From assembly GCF_002797685.1 (NCBI RefSeq), contig NZ_PGFH01000001.1, positions 1,798,001 to 1,862,000 of the forward strand: DNA of 64,000 bases, given 5' to 3'. The DNA comes from Salinibacterium amurskyense. Lineage in GTDB: Bacteria; Actinomycetota; Actinomycetes; Actinomycetales; Microbacteriaceae. Position numbers and translations under genes: made by a program. Below are positions 7,321 to 16,007 of this stretch, piece by piece. Under the pieces are notes generated by a model. It was not told the DNA's origin. It made no database searches and worked only from the letters and a program-made list of their open reading frames with translations. The stretch's first letter is position 1, and every line of letters begins with the position of its first letter.

Positions 7321-7836
7321 GTGTTCTCTAAAGTGACAGTCCCCACCACCCTGCAGACCCGCGACGGCGAAATGACTCTTCGCTACTCCGAACTCGGAGA
7401 CATCGACACCATCCTGCAACTGCTCGCCGACGACCCCGTCAGCGCCCTGCGTGGAGACACTGCTCGCCCCGAAGACCGCCCGGCCTACGAAAAAGCCTTT
7501 CACGCAATCGCCACGACTCCCGCAAACGCACTGCTCGTTGTCGTCGCACCATCGGGCGATGTCGTCGCAACAATGCAGCTCACTGCCATTCCCGGAATGG
7601 CGCGTCGGGGCTCGCACCGCCTCCAGGTCGAAGCCGTGCGCGTTGCCGCGAGCCAGCGTTCGAGCGGAATCGGCGGCGCGATGATGCGCTGGGTTATCGA
7701 CACCGCGGCGCCCACGCTCGGCGCGTCCCTCATCCAACTCACATCAGACGAGGCACGCACCGACGCGCACCGGTTCTACACCAAGCTGGGCTTCGAAGCC
7801 TCACACATCGGTTTCAAGTACTCGGTCGAGCTCTAA
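7321..7836 (+). CDS. GNAT-family N-acetyltransferase
   Basis: GNAT acetyltransferase of 171 aa. The acetyl-CoA-binding strand and loop are visible as LQVEAVRVAASQRSSGIGGA, followed by a C-terminal HRFYTKLGFEASHIGFKY, the usual motif B end of the fold. The start is a GTG at 7321, preceded after seven bases by TAACGT (7308-7313), so it is probably leaderless. It resembles stand-alone acetyltransferases that modify small molecules or protein N-termini. The substrate cannot be told from the sequence or the neighbours. Confidence 0.88.
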   Translation: MFSKVTVPTTLQTRDGEMTLRYSELGDIDTILQLLADDPVSALRGDTARPEDRPAYEKAFHAIATTPANALLVVVAPSGDVVATMQLTAIPGMARRGSHRLQVEAVRVAASQRSSGIGGAMMRWVIDTAAPTLGASLIQLTSDEARTDAHRFYTKLGFEASHIGFKYSVEL

Positions 7837-7841
7837 GCCCG

Positions 7842-9224
7842 TCAGGGCGCCGAAACTGGTTGGCGCCGATAGCTCGCGCCAGCGTGGTCAGCAGGCAAGC
7901 GATCGCCCCGGCCATGCAGCTTCTGACGCAACGTTCCCTCTACATACTCTTCGGGGTATGAACCACGAGCCCGCAGCACCGGGATGACATGCTCGACCAC
8001 GTCTTCGAACGTGCCCGGCGTGATCGCGTAGGCAAGATTGAACCCGTCGACGTCAGTCTCCGCCACCCACGACTCCAGCTCATCCGCAATCTCCTCCCCT
8101 GAGCCGATGATGAAGGGGCCAAGGCCTCCAATGGCTCCGAGGCGCGCAATGTCCCGCACTTTCCATTCGCTGCCGTCGCTGTTCGCTTTCTGAAAATTCG
8201 CCACGGTCGACTGAATAGCGTTGCTCTTCACATTGCCGATCGGCTCATCGAGGTCGTACTGCGAGAGGTCGATTCCCATCCATCCCGACATGAAGACGAG
8301 AGCCCCTTCCTCGCTCGCATAGCTCAGATAGTCGGCATATTTGGCATGAGCCTTTTCGGAGGTCTCATCGGTAATGATCGTCAGCAAGGTGTAGATGCGG
8401 GCCGAGTAACGGTCGCGGCCTGCTTCTTCGAGAGCATCCCTGATGCGACCAACTGTTTCCTTAAGACCCGCTTTGGTCGAGGCGGCGACGAAAATTGCCT
8501 CGGCGTTGCCCGCGGCGAACTGGATCCCTCGTGGCGACGCCCCGGCTTGATAGATCACCGGCGTGCGCTGCACCGAAGGCTCCGCCAGATGGATGCCGGG
8601 CACCGAGAAGTGCTCGCCGCTGTGTTCGATATCGTGAACCTTGCTGGGGTCGGTGAAGACACCCGATTCTCGGTCGCGGATAACCGCGTCATCTTCCCAC
8701 GAGCCCTCCCACAACTTGTAGAGCACCTCGAGATATTCGTCGGCATGGTCGTAGCGGTCGTCGTGCTCGAGCTGATCGTCGTTACCCATGTTGCGCGCCG
8801 CTGATGGCAAATACCCCGTCACGACGTTCCAGCCGATGCGGCCCTTCGTGAGGTGGTCAAGCGTCGACATCCGTCGAGCGAAGGGATACGGATGCTCGTA
8901 CGCGGTTCCCGCCGTAATGCCGAACCCCAAGTTCTCGGTGACATGCGCCATCGCCGAGACGAGCAACAGCGGATCATTCACGGGAACCTGAGCACCGTGG
9001 CGAATCGCGGCCTCGTTCGAGCCGGCGTAGACGTCGTAGGTGCCGAGGACATCCGCAATAAAGATGCCGTCGAAAGTTCCTTTTTCGAGCAGCTGAGCAA
9101 GCTCGGTCCAGTAGTCGAGGTCTTTGTAGCGCCACGATTGGTCATCGGGGTGGCGCCACATTCCTGAAGACTGGTGAGCGACGCAGTTCATATCAAAGGC
9201 ATTGAAACGGATTTGTCTAGGCAT
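7842..9224 (-). CDS. LLM-class FMN-dependent monooxygenase (NtaA/DszA-like)
   Basis: Bacterial luciferase-like monooxygenase of about 460 aa, similar to the NtaA/SnaA/DszA group (RQIRFNAFDMNC, HPDDQSWRYKDLDYWTELAQ, GRIGWNVVTGYLPSAARNMG, VIYQAGASPRGIQFAAGNAE). Such enzymes take reduced FMN from a separate reductase to oxidise organic sulfur or nitrogen compounds. A flavin reductase gene lies divergently just upstream, which completes a two-component system. The start at 9224 gives MPRQIRF, the usual N-terminus; longer reading would cross the shared promoter region. The substrate is unknown. Confidence 0.9.
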   Translation of the reverse strand: MPRQIRFNAFDMNCVAHQSSGMWRHPDDQSWRYKDLDYWTELAQLLEKGTFDGIFIADVLGTYDVYAGSNEAAIRHGAQVPVNDPLLLVSAMAHVTENLGFGITAGTAYEHPYPFARRMSTLDHLTKGRIGWNVVTGYLPSAARNMGNDDQLEHDDRYDHADEYLEVLYKLWEGSWEDDAVIRDRESGVFTDPSKVHDIEHSGEHFSVPGIHLAEPSVQRTPVIYQAGASPRGIQFAAGNAEAIFVAASTKAGLKETVGRIRDALEEAGRDRYSARIYTLLTIITDETSEKAHAKYADYLSYASEEGALVFMSGWMGIDLSQYDLDEPIGNVKSNAIQSTVANFQKANSDGSEWKVRDIARLGAIGGLGPFIIGSGEEIADELESWVAETDVDGFNLAYAITPGTFEDVVEHVIPVLRARGSYPEEYVEGTLRQKLHGRGDRLPADHAGASYRRQPVSAP

Positions 9225-9368
9225 GCTTTCATCGTGCGCCCGGACTCGATATCGCGCACCTAGCAGCGAAACAAAGGCGCAATAGTCGGACACATATCGA
9301 CATATTCTCGCTTCATGGCGCGAGGGAGTGCACGCTAGTCCGCATCCCCCGAACCATTGGATGGACGA

Positions 9369-9953
9369 ATGCACACGACAGCCCCCACCGCTCCCTTCAC
9401 GGCAGAGCGCCCCCACGGCACCGATGACGATGCCCTGCCCGCTACCGGGCTGAGCGCAGCCGAATTCGCGGCGGCGTTTCGCCGGTATCCGGGTGGCGTG
9501 GCGGTGGTGACCGCTGACTCTGCTCTCGGCCCTGTCGCTCTTACGGTCACGTCGATCGTGTCGGTGAGCGCGGATCCCCCGCTATTTGCGTTCTCGATTG
9601 GACATCAGGCATCCACCGCGACGGGGATTCGAAATGCGAACTCCTACGTCGTGCACTTTCTCGGCAGCGAACAATTACCGATTGCCCAACTGTGCGCGAC
9701 CAGTGGCGTCGACCGCTTCGCCGACCGTTCACTGTGGTCGCGCCTACCGAGTGGAGAGCCGTACTTTCCGAGCGCCCCCGTGCGCATCGTTGGCCAGCGC
9801 ATTGATCAACTCGACACGGCGTCAGCGTCGTTGATTCTGGTTCTCGCGCAGGGTTCTCATGTCGGAACCGAGACGGATGCTGGCCCGCCGCTGGTTTACC
9901 ACGACCGCGGCTGGCACGAGCTGAGCTCTCAGTCGCAGCTAGGACGCCGCTAG
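9369..9953 (+). CDS. Flavin reductase-like protein
   Basis: Flavin reductase of 194 aa with a split-barrel flavin-binding domain (AAEFAAAFRRYPGGVAVVTA, LTVTSIVSVSADPPLFAFSI, SYVVHFLGSEQLPIAQ). It is expected to reduce FMN with NAD(P)H for the divergently encoded LLM monooxygenase. The ATG at 9369 was preferred over a TTG twelve bases earlier. The 144 bases between the two genes must hold both promoters, but I see no convincing operator there. The stop abuts the end of a convergent membrane-protein gene with no spacer. Confidence 0.88.
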   Translation: MHTTAPTAPFTAERPHGTDDDALPATGLSAAEFAAAFRRYPGGVAVVTADSALGPVALTVTSIVSVSADPPLFAFSIGHQASTATGIRNANSYVVHFLGSEQLPIAQLCATSGVDRFADRSLWSRLPSGEPYFPSAPVRIVGQRIDQLDTASASLILVLAQGSHVGTETDAGPPLVYHDRGWHELSSQSQLGRR

Positions 9954-10544
9954 CTACAAACTCGGGCTCGCGGAAGTTGCGGCGGTGTGAGCTGAGTCAG
10001 AATCTTGCGTCGACTCGGAAGCGCGCTTCAATCCGGCAGCCTCGTCGTCATCCCAGCTCTCGACGAGCGTGATGCGACCGCGGGATTCCTTGACTGCGAG
10101 CACCAGCGCGATGATGCCGGTCGCAATGCCCACAACCCCCAAGGGGTTGGCGATTCCGATGGCGATCCCCAGGGCTGGCTCGTTCGGCCCGCTCACGATC
10201 GTTTGCAACCCTTCCGGGGTGTTATCGGGAATGGTGAGCCCCAACAAGAAGGCGGAAAGGCCAGAGGAGATCAGCATCGCGTGCGTGATGGGGCGTGTAG
10301 TGAAGCCGCGCAGGTCGCTGCGGCGTATCGCAAGGCCGACAAGCACCAACAGAATCGCAAAAATGACACCGAGCGTCGCCGCGTAAATGACGGTGAGATC
10401 GCCACCGAGGCCAAAGAGATGACGACCGAATGAGACCCAGCCTGCCACCGCAATGCCGAACACAATCACCGCGACACCGGTGCGGCCAGAGCCTGACTCT
10501 CCGGGAGTCTCTCGAACTCGAACAGCGCTATACGTCACGGGCAT
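9954..10544 (-). CDS. Membrane protein of unknown function, four helices
   Basis: Hypothetical protein of 196 aa. Four hydrophobic stretches are apparent (about residues 22-44, 49-71, 88-107 and 122-146), followed by a polar C-terminal tail (WDDDEAAGLKRASESTQDSD). AAGGAA lies seven bases before the ATG. No family is recognised. It ends exactly where the convergent flavin reductase gene ends. Nothing in the neighbourhood suggests its role. Confidence 0.7.
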   Translation of the reverse strand: MPVTYSAVRVRETPGESGSGRTGVAVIVFGIAVAGWVSFGRHLFGLGGDLTVIYAATLGVIFAILLVLVGLAIRRSDLRGFTTRPITHAMLISSGLSAFLLGLTIPDNTPEGLQTIVSGPNEPALGIAIGIANPLGVVGIATGIIALVLAVKESRGRITLVESWDDDEAAGLKRASESTQDSDSAHTAATSASPSL

Positions 10545-10589
10545 TCCTTAATCTTGCAGCGTCTCCTCAATCGTAGCGATCACGGAACA

Positions 10590-10624
10590 GAAGGCGCGCC
10601 TCTCCCCACGAGAGACGCGCCTTC
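10590..10624 (-). terminator. Terminator of the IclR operon
   Basis: GAAGGCGCG (10590-10598) pairs with CGCGCCTTC (10616-10624) and an inner CTCTC/GAGAG extends the stem. It lies 24 bases after the stop of the FAH-family gene, the last gene of the long minus-strand operon. Confidence 0.75.
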
Positions 10625-10647
10625 ATCACAGAAGCAACGAACGCGAG

Positions 10648-11493
10648 CTACGGAGCCACGCACTCCTGAGACATCGTTCCCAACCCGGTAATTGCGCTGC
10701 GCACAACTTCGCCCGCGCGCAAATAGCGAGGCGGGTTCTGGCCGAAGCCGACGCCGGGCGGTGTGCCGGTAAAGATCACATCGCCGGGGCGCAACTCGAC
10801 AATGGCCGAGAGTTCACTGACGAGTCGCGGTACCGAAAACACCATGTCGTTCATCGGTGCGCTCTGCACGAGAGCATCGTCAATCCAACATTCGAGAGTG
10901 ATTTCTGACTGCTGCAGAAAGCTCTCCGTGTCGACGAACACTGGCCCGAGCGGTGCGAACCCCGTGAACGACTTACCGAGCGAGAACTGCGGTGGCACTC
11001 CTCGCATCTGCACGTCGCGCGCCGAATAGTCCTGGCCAATGCAGAAGCCTGCGATTGCCGCGAATCCGTCTGCTTCGGCGATGTTGCGACCGCCCGCGCC
11101 CACGACAGCAACCAGCTCAACTTCCCAATCGACACTGTCGGTCGGCAATACGAGCGGTTCGAACGGACCCGAGATCGACGACGCAAACTTCGTGAAAACC
11201 ATCGGATGTTCCGGGACGTTAAACCCGGACTCCGCAGCGTGATCAACGTAGTTGAGTCCGACCGCAAAAATCTGCTGCGGGGCGTGCGCGAGCGCACCCC
11301 ACTGAGCGGGTTCAAGCGCGGCCTCGCTACGGTCGCTTGCTACGGCATCCGCCGCCCACGCCTGAAACGGTGCCCAGTCCCGGTAGAGCTCGTCGACCGT
11401 GGCCGAGAATCGACCAGCACTCGCACGCTCGATATCGACAACGGTGCCGTCGACGAGGAGCGATGCTCGGCCGTCAATGACTGCGAGACGCAT
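10648..11493 (-). CDS. Fumarylacetoacetate hydrolase-family protein
   Basis: FAH-family enzyme of 281 aa, last gene of the IclR operon. Metal-binding acidic residues are visible in DWEVELVAVVG, and the family motifs IFAVGLNYVDHAAE, GFCIGQDYSARDVQ, GKSFTGFAPLGPVF and GDVIFTGTPPGVGF are in order. Members hydrolyse C-C bonds, or decarboxylate or hydrate 2-oxo acids. In this operon it could act on a keto acid made from the imported amino compound, which is inference. It starts two bases after the RidA stop, so the two are co-translated. Confidence 0.9.
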   Translation of the reverse strand: MRLAVIDGRASLLVDGTVVDIERASAGRFSATVDELYRDWAPFQAWAADAVASDRSEAALEPAQWGALAHAPQQIFAVGLNYVDHAAESGFNVPEHPMVFTKFASSISGPFEPLVLPTDSVDWEVELVAVVGAGGRNIAEADGFAAIAGFCIGQDYSARDVQMRGVPPQFSLGKSFTGFAPLGPVFVDTESFLQQSEITLECWIDDALVQSAPMNDMVFSVPRLVSELSAIVELRPGDVIFTGTPPGVGFGQNPPRYLRAGEVVRSAITGLGTMSQECVAP

Positions 11494-11495
11494 TG

Positions 11496-11873
11496 CTACT
11501 TCGCGGGAAGCGCGACGATCGCGTCGAGCTCGACGTCGAAGCCACGAAGGTTGGCCTGAATCGTCGTGCGCGCCGGGAGCGGTGCCGTGAGGAACTCTGC
11601 CGCGATCTCGTTGAACTCAGCGAAGTCATCGAGGGTCTTGAGGTACACGCCGTAGCGCACGGTGTTCTCAAGGCTCGTGCCGGCAGCCTGAGCAACGGTC
11701 TCGAGGTTGCGGAAGGTCTGGCGAACCTGCTCAGCGAAGGTCTCGCCGACGCGGTTGCTGTCTTTGTCGAACGGGCCCTGACCGGCAAGAAACACGAGCG
11801 AGCCTGCGACGACGGCAGAGCTGTAGGTGCCGGCGGGCTGAGGAGCGTCTGGGGTGGTGATTGCGTGGAACAT
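11496..11873 (-). CDS. RidA-family enamine/imine deaminase
   Basis: RidA/YjgF protein of 125 aa. GTYSSAVVAGSLVFLAGQGP, the segment VRYGVYLKTLDDFAEFNEI and the Arg in PLPARTTIQA (which binds the substrate carboxylate in the family) are present. RidA hydrolyses reactive 2-aminoacrylate-type enamines to 2-keto acids. Its place in the same operon as a D-serine dehydratase-like enzyme makes sense, since dehydration of a beta-hydroxy amino acid releases such an enamine. It starts 36 bases after the last transporter gene. Confidence 0.9.
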   Translation of the reverse strand: MFHAITTPDAPQPAGTYSSAVVAGSLVFLAGQGPFDKDSNRVGETFAEQVRQTFRNLETVAQAAGTSLENTVRYGVYLKTLDDFAEFNEIAAEFLTAPLPARTTIQANLRGFDVELDAIVALPAK

Positions 11874-11909
11874 TGATGCCTTTCTTTGGGGTTGGTTGGG
11901 GTGCCCGCA

Positions 11910-12725
11910 CTAAGCCGTGCGGGGCTGATCGCCGTGAAGGCGAGGAACTGACGCAAGAAGTTTCTTGGTGTAGTCGTGCTGAGGTGAGGTAAGGATGTCG
12001 GCGGCCGCGCCTGATTCGACGACTTCACCGTGATACATCACGTAGACGTAGTCGCAGAAACGCGCGACAACGCCCATGTCGTGAGTGATCATGAGCACCG
12101 CCATTCCGCGATCGTCGGCGAGAGCACCGATGGTCTCAAGCACGGCTGCTTGCACGGTCACGTCGAGCGCACTCGTCGCTTCATCCGCAATCAGCAGTCG
12201 GGGTGACGATGCGATCGCCATCGCGATCATGACGCGTTGGCGCATTCCGCCGCTGAGCTCGTGAGGGTACTGACGGTAGACCGCGGCGGGGTTACGAATA
12301 CCGACCGCATCCAAACTCTCGATAACGAGAGCCTTGGCGGTCTTTCGCAGCTCGGGGCGGTGCGCCACGAGAACGTCGCGCACTTGGTGCCCTACTCGAA
12401 ACACCGGGTTGAGCACCGACATTGGGTCCTGGAAGATCATCGAGGCTTGCGCACCGCGGACGCCTTGGATCGCCGAGAGCGGCGCTTTGAGAAGTTCACG
12501 ACCATCGAGAGTGATGGATGATTCCTCGCCATAGTGGGCGATTCGTTCGTCATTCAGGCGCAAGACCGACATCGCGGTGACCGACTTGCCGGAGCCCGAT
12601 TCGCCAATAATTCCCACGCGGGTGCCCGCCTCGACGCGAATGGAAACACCGCGCACCGCGGGAGGGGCGGATGCCGAGAACCGTACCGAAAGATCCCGGA
12701 TTTCTAAGAGTGCTTGGTCGCTCAT
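11910..12725 (-). CDS. Dipeptide-type ABC transporter ATPase (DppD/OppD-like)
   Basis: Nucleotide-binding subunit of a PepT-family importer, 271 aa. Walker A is GESGSGKS, the signature is LSGGMRQRV, Walker B is LLIADEATSALD and the H-loop is ITHDMG. It lacks the long C-terminal extension often found in OppD and ends at RLHGDQPRTA. The start overlaps the stop of the preceding ATPase gene by four bases (ATGA). It works as a heterodimer with that protein to drive uptake through the two permeases of this operon. Confidence 0.93.
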   Translation of the reverse strand: MSDQALLEIRDLSVRFSASAPPAVRGVSIRVEAGTRVGIIGESGSGKSVTAMSVLRLNDERIAHYGEESSITLDGRELLKAPLSAIQGVRGAQASMIFQDPMSVLNPVFRVGHQVRDVLVAHRPELRKTAKALVIESLDAVGIRNPAAVYRQYPHELSGGMRQRVMIAMAIASSPRLLIADEATSALDVTVQAAVLETIGALADDRGMAVLMITHDMGVVARFCDYVYVMYHGEVVESGAAADILTSPQHDYTKKLLASVPRLHGDQPRTA

Positions 12726-13564
12726 GCGCGGCTCCTCGTCACGTTGATCGGGCTAGTGAGATCGGGGTCGATCGACAGCGGACGATGCCGCGATGCAGGA
12801 TCGGGTTCAAGAACCGCTTCGATCAGGGCACGAGTGTAGGGATGTTGCGGGTTGCCGAATACCTCGTCAGACGTTCCGTACTCCACGATCTCCCCCAGGT
12901 ACATCACAGCGACTCGATGCGACATGGCACGCACGACGCCCAGATTGTGGGCGATAAACAGGTAGGCGATTCCTTGAGTGCGTTGAAGTTCTTGAAGCAG
13001 TTCGAGCACTTGGGCTTGCACCGAAACATCGAGCGCGCTGGTCGGTTCGTCGCAGACGATCAGCGACGGGCTAACGCCAAGCGCCCGGGCGATCGCGATG
13101 CGCTGGCGTTGACCACCGGAAAACTCGTGCGGGTACCGGCCGGCCATCTCCGCCGACAGCCCTACTTGCTCGAGCAGCTCGCCCACGCGGGCGGCGGCAC
13201 CGGAGCGCGGCACGATCTTGTGCACCAGCATGGGCTCCGCGATTTGCCGCCCGACCGTCATCCGCGGGTCGAGTGTGGCGTACGGGTCTTGGAAGATCAT
13301 CTGCAGGTCGCTGCGGATAGCGCGCATGCGGGTCGGTGTCACTTCGGCAAGGTTCTCACCTTGGTACGTGATGGTTCCTTCGAAAGGCATCAATCCGAGC
13401 ACGGCGCGCGCGACGGTCGACTTGCCCGACCCCGATTCGCCCACAAGCCCGACCGTCTCGCCGGCGGCGAGGGACAGCGAGACCTTATTGACGGCGGGCT
13501 TAGCGTTGCCCGTGCCATAGCGAACCGTGAGGTCTGAGATTTCTAGTAACGGTGAAGGGGTCAT
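12722..13564 (-). CDS. Dipeptide-type ABC transporter ATPase (DppF/OppF-like)
   Basis: Second nucleotide-binding subunit, 280 aa. It has Walker A GESGSGKS, FSGGQRQRIAIARALGVSPS, Walker B LIVCDEPTSALD, and the OppF-type end NPQHPYTRALIEAVLEPDP. It overlaps the deacylase gene upstream (ATGA) and the second ATPase gene downstream, so transporter and deacylase are translationally linked. The specificity depends on the lipoprotein encoded at 17017-18525. Confidence 0.93.
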   Translation of the reverse strand: MTPSPLLEISDLTVRYGTGNAKPAVNKVSLSLAAGETVGLVGESGSGKSTVARAVLGLMPFEGTITYQGENLAEVTPTRMRAIRSDLQMIFQDPYATLDPRMTVGRQIAEPMLVHKIVPRSGAAARVGELLEQVGLSAEMAGRYPHEFSGGQRQRIAIARALGVSPSLIVCDEPTSALDVSVQAQVLELLQELQRTQGIAYLFIAHNLGVVRAMSHRVAVMYLGEIVEYGTSDEVFGNPQHPYTRALIEAVLEPDPASRHRPLSIDPDLTSPINVTRSRA

Positions 13565-15132
13565 GCTGTTCTCCTTCTCAAGACGTGGCCAGGCAATTCA
13601 TGGGTGTGACGGCCGTCGCGCACTACCCGGACGCCGTTCACAAAAACGTGGGCGATTCCTTGCGGTGCTTCGAGTGGGGATGCGTAGGTTGCCCGGTCCG
13701 CAACGGTTGACGCGTCGAAGACCGTGACGTCAGCGCACGCACCAACCGCGAGCACGCCGCGGTCACTAAAGCCCAGTCGAGCTGCCGGCTTCGCAGTCAT
13801 CTTGTGCACGATCTCCACGGTGGTCATGCCAGCACGCGAGAGTTCGTCGAACGAACGCGGGAAGGTACCGATCGACCGCGGATGAGGCAGATTGGCATCG
13901 TGGGTCAGGCTCAGGGCGAGCCCATCCGATGCCACAGAAACGAGCGGATGCTGCAGCACCCGGAGTGCGTCGACGGGACGCGTGCCGACGATGATCACAT
14001 CAACGTTGAGATCGTTCGCGCTGAGGAGTTCCACGGCGAGAGAACCCCACGACTCGTGGCCTGAATCAGCAACTAGATCCGCGAGAGTTCTGCTCACCGC
14101 GAGCGGATTTGCTGAGGCCTTAGCCACCGTAATGGCCTCCGGTGGAAACCCTGCCGCCGACTCAAGCATCTCGGCAACGGCAGCCGGAGCATCCGCAATG
14201 CGTTGGGCGATCTCGGCCACGGGAAGTGCCCGCAGCTCGGTCGGCAACAGTTGAAGCATCGTGGTGTGACCGGCAAGATACGGATACGCATCGGCTTGCA
14301 CATCGCCGTTCGCGTTCTCGACGAGGGCGATCGCGGCGTCGAGGGCGCTGCCATCGTCGTCACGGATCGAGCGAAAGTGCGAAATTTGCAGGCGAGCTCC
14401 CGAGGTCTCAGCAATCTGCAGGGCCTCAGTCACCGCATCCGCCAGTCCGTCGCTGTCGTACGCGCGCATGTGCATGCTGAGCAGAGCATTGTGTTGAGCA
14501 ACTGAACGCGCAAGTTCAGTGAGTTCGTCGACTGGGCTGAGTTCGCCCGGCGAATACATGAGACCCAAGCTCAAGCCCCACGCGCCCGCCGCTAGAGCCT
14601 CGTGCAGCTCGGCAACCATGGTCGCGCGGCGATCGTCATCGTGATGGGGGTCTAGCCCGACTCTGGTTTGAGCGGCAAGCACGATAGTTCCGTGCCCCAC
14701 TAGAGGTGCCACGTTCGTCGCCGCCGGTGTGGCATCGAGCGCGGCAAAGTACTCACTCACCGAGTTCCAGCTCACTTTGACATCCGCGACGATGTCTACG
14801 GGCCCGATAATCGCCCGAACGTCGTCGGGGTTGCCGCGAATCGGCGCCGGGCTCAAACCACAATTGCCAATCACTTCGGTGGTGATGCCCTGCAGCACGC
14901 GTGATTCACATTCCGGGTACGCAAAGCGGGTGAGATCGGAGTGCGTGTGGATGTCGATGAATCCCGGTGCCACGATGAGGCCTGTGCAGTCGACCACCAC
15001 GTCGGCATCGCCCTCGGGGAAGTGCCCGATGCCGGCGATCTTTCCGTCGGCGATCAGAACGTCGGCGTCGAGAAGTGGGGCGCCGGTTCCGTCGGCAACC
15101 TGACCTCCGCGCAGCAGCGTGACGGGGGTCAT
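13561..15132 (-). CDS. N-acyl-D-amino-acid deacylase family amidohydrolase
   Basis: Amidohydrolase of 523 aa in the D-aminoacylase family. Metal ligands appear in GFIDIHTHSDL, the bridging cysteine in EVIGNCGLSPAP, and further family signatures in SLGLMYSPGE and QISHFRS. The family removes acyl groups from N-acyl-D-amino acids, or cleaves related cyclic or dipeptide-like amides. The gene is inserted between the permease and ATPase genes of a peptide importer and overlaps both by four bases, strong evidence that it acts on the imported compound. It has no signal peptide, so it acts in the cytoplasm. Confidence 0.9.
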   Translation of the reverse strand: MTPVTLLRGGQVADGTGAPLLDADVLIADGKIAGIGHFPEGDADVVVDCTGLIVAPGFIDIHTHSDLTRFAYPECESRVLQGITTEVIGNCGLSPAPIRGNPDDVRAIIGPVDIVADVKVSWNSVSEYFAALDATPAATNVAPLVGHGTIVLAAQTRVGLDPHHDDDRRATMVAELHEALAAGAWGLSLGLMYSPGELSPVDELTELARSVAQHNALLSMHMRAYDSDGLADAVTEALQIAETSGARLQISHFRSIRDDDGSALDAAIALVENANGDVQADAYPYLAGHTTMLQLLPTELRALPVAEIAQRIADAPAAVAEMLESAAGFPPEAITVAKASANPLAVSRTLADLVADSGHESWGSLAVELLSANDLNVDVIIVGTRPVDALRVLQHPLVSVASDGLALSLTHDANLPHPRSIGTFPRSFDELSRAGMTTVEIVHKMTAKPAARLGFSDRGVLAVGACADVTVFDASTVADRATYASPLEAPQGIAHVFVNGVRVVRDGRHTHELPGHVLRRRTA

Positions 15133-16007
15133 GAGCGACGCCGCCGTCTCATGGGGTTGGCCGATTCAGCGATAAGTTCGCCAGCGAACATCAGCACGGC
15201 AGCGACGAAGGTGATGACAAGGCCGGCCGAGATCGCGTACCAGGGTGACGTGACGTAGTAGTTCTTCGAAGCCTCGAGGATCGTGCCCCACGTGGAGGCG
15301 GGCAAATCGACGCCCAAACCGAGATAGCTCAGACCGGCTTCGATCAGGATGGCTTCCGCCATGAGCGTGGGGATCAGCGTCAGCAGAGGGCCGGCGGAGT
15401 TGGGAAGCACGTGGAGACCCAAGATTTGAGTCGGTCGCACTCCCCCGACCCGCAGCGCTGTGACAAACTCGCGCTCCTTGAGACTGCGCGTTTGCGCTCG
15501 CATCAAGAGAAAGACGCGAGGGAAGAAGAGGAACCCAATAATGACCGTGAGCGAAAGGCTCGTGGTGCCGAAGCTCGCGACCATCAGAATGGCGAAGAGC
15601 ACGAGAGGGAAAGCGAGCGTCGCCGAAGCGACACTCGTGAACGCGCCATCCACAAACCGTCCTGCGTTTCCGGCGATGAGGCCGGTGGGAAGGCCGATGA
15701 CGAGAGCCACGAGAACGCTGCCCGCCGCGATGACGAGTTCGAGCTGAGTGGAGTAGACCAGTCGAGCCCAAACGTCGGCTCCCGCTTCATCCGTTCCCAA
15801 CGGATGCGCGAAGCTCGGAGACAACAGAATGGACGACGCGTCAATCGCCGATGGCGAGTACGGGCTGAAGAGCGAGGGCCAGACTGCCATGAAGAGGGCG
15901 ATTACGCCGATGACAATGAGAGAGAGTCTCGCGGGGCCGACGGCGGCAATAGCAGCGAAGGTGCGCGACAGGGGTGTTCCGCTCGTGCGGGGTTCGGTGA
16001 GTGTCAT
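15129..16007 (-). CDS. Dipeptide-type ABC permease (DppC-like)
   Basis: Membrane subunit of 292 aa. It has an N-terminal OppC-like segment (FSPYSPSAIDASSILLSPSF, then AHPLGTDEAGADVWARLVYS), five to six helices, and the EAA loop region around ALRVGGVRPTQILGLHVLPN. It overlaps the partner permease and the deacylase by four bases each. With the DppB-like partner it forms the translocation channel. Confidence 0.92.
   Translation of the reverse strand: MTLTEPRTSGTPLSRTFAAIAAVGPARLSLIVIGVIALFMAVWPSLFSPYSPSAIDASSILLSPSFAHPLGTDEAGADVWARLVYSTQLELVIAAGSVLVALVIGLPTGLIAGNAGRFVDGAFTSVASATLAFPLVLFAILMVASFGTTSLSLTVIIGFLFFPRVFLLMRAQTRSLKEREFVTALRVGGVRPTQILGLHVLPNSAGPLLTLIPTLMAEAILIEAGLSYLGLGVDLPASTWGTILEASKNYYVTSPWYAISAGLVITFVAAVLMFAGELIAESANPMRRRRRS

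Noticed and set aside
9225-9416. Longer N-terminus of the LLM monooxygenase
   Set aside because: It would run through the shared promoter region and into the flavin reductase gene; MPRQIRF is the typical family start.
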